Below, one piece after another: positions 61,004-61,285 of a stretch of DNA of 61,285 bases. The stretch is from Pirellulales bacterium (GTDB lineage Bacteria; Planctomycetota; Planctomycetia; Pirellulales; JACPPG01): positions 1 through 61,285 of the forward strand of contig DASXEJ010000077.1 in assembly GCA_036490175.1 (NCBI GenBank), given 5' to 3'. The notes under the pieces are model-generated. The model ran no database searches, was not told the DNA's origin, and saw only the letters and a program-made list of their open reading frames with translations. Numbering within the stretch: the stretch's first letter is position 1; each line of letters opens with the position of its first letter. Position numbers and translations under genes: made by a program.

Positions 61004-61285
61004 ACGAGTTGGGGCTGAGAAAGCCCAGAGATATCAGCACGGCACCAGGTAGGGTCGCGGTCTGCGAACAATACCGCAGGCCGGCGCCGGCCAAATTGAA
61101 GGTGGCATCGAATTGCCGCTTGCCCCCGATCAGATAGTTGCTCAGCTTGCCTTTCTCATGCCCGCTGATGCGTGCAGGTGGCCAAGGCATCGAGCCGGAC
61201 GCCATTATGCTGTAGGACGCTTTAGCGCGGCTGGCATCGGCAGCGCTTGGTGCGTCGAGACGTAAAGCGCCAAACAGAGCGATCA
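60981..61285 (-). CDS. C-terminal part of an unidentified protein (partial at right edge)
   Basis: The minus-strand frame is open from the window edge to a TGA at 60981-60983, giving 101 visible residues, among them RLDAPSAADASRAKA, ARISGHEKGKLSNYLIGGKR and AGLRYCSQTATLPGA, ending SLHVKLQV. The composition looks like a real protein, with glycine-rich turns and alternating hydrophobic residues suggestive of beta structure. An ATG at 61205 could also be a start, giving 74 residues, but the frame upstream of it is equally protein-like. No family recognised. It precedes amt on the same strand by 330 bases. Confidence 0.42.
   Translation of the reverse strand, partial: IALFGALRLDAPSAADASRAKASYSIMASGSMPWPPARISGHEKGKLSNYLIGGKRQFDATFNLAGAGLRYCSQTATLPGAVLISLGFLSPNSLHVKLQV

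Noticed and set aside
1-61285. tRNA/rRNA genes, CRISPR arrays, insertion sequences, prophage or toxin-antitoxin genes
   Set aside because: No T-loop-type sequences, regularly spaced repeats, transposase motifs or terminal repeats were seen on reading both strands; very short elements could still have been missed.

Overview
The window reads as a chromosomal segment of a planctomycete, probably of the Pirellula type. It carries several protein families that are hallmarks of that phylum: two DUF1501 proteins with twin-arginine leaders, a cytochrome-like PSCyt1/DUF1549/LamG/DUF1553 protein, a DUF1080 protein, a tandem ThuA-like protein and an FlgM-like small protein. It also has an integral-membrane TPR protein and a peptidoglycan elongation cluster. 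GC content is high, so long antisense open frames are common; these were treated as shadows. No tRNA, rRNA, CRISPR array, insertion sequence or phage gene was seen, so this looks like ordinary chromosome rather than an island.

Layout. 1-4372: the start of a secreted von Willebrand A protein running off the left edge, about 1 kb of gene-poor DNA with a possible decayed gene, a SemiSWEET-like protein and a sterol-desaturase-family enzyme. 4453-16639: a membrane TPR protein, an enoyl-CoA hydratase, a SelA-fold PLP enzyme, a zinc-type alcohol dehydrogenase with a MaoC-like hydratase, a bifunctional proline dehydrogenase/P5C dehydrogenase (putA), an SDR, a TrpG/PabA amidotransferase and moeA. 16879-24917: lnt, then a cell-shape operon with its own sigma-70-like promoter: a coiled-coil membrane protein, a small membrane protein, mreB, mreC, mreD and a class B PBP2.

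24946-44492: a 1216-residue fusion of a CehA/McbA-like metallohydrolase with acetyl-xylan-esterase-like hydrolase sequence, a small esterase, a PilZ protein, a frameshifted polysaccharide pyruvyl transferase, a TPR-S41 protein, the DUF1501 + DUF1553 pair, a zinc-ribbon metallopeptidase, a Tat-exported protein of unknown function and a TolB-like propeller. 44580-54148: the tandem ThuA protein, a three-gene plus-strand operon (alpha/beta hydrolase, amidohydrolase, aldo/keto reductase), a secreted Pro/Ala-rich protein, an Rmd1/DUF155 membrane protein, an esterase and an extended SDR.

54789-61285, all on the minus strand: the end of an unidentified gene, an Amt ammonium transporter, a PfkB kinase, DUF1501, DUF1080 and a 59-residue FlgM-like protein that begins 6 bases after the DUF1080 stop.

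The less ordinary items are: (i) the metallohydrolase/esterase fusion; (ii) the FlgM-like protein coupled to DUF1080; (iii) three minus-strand intrinsic terminators that share the same GCGCAT sequence just beyond the U-tract; (iv) a 13-bp tandem direct repeat upstream of the metallopeptidase; (v) several clean palindromes in non-coding DNA; (vi) a pyruvyl transferase broken by a frameshift; and (vii) two extra membrane proteins built into the mre operon. No anti-phage or clearly new multi-gene system was recognised.
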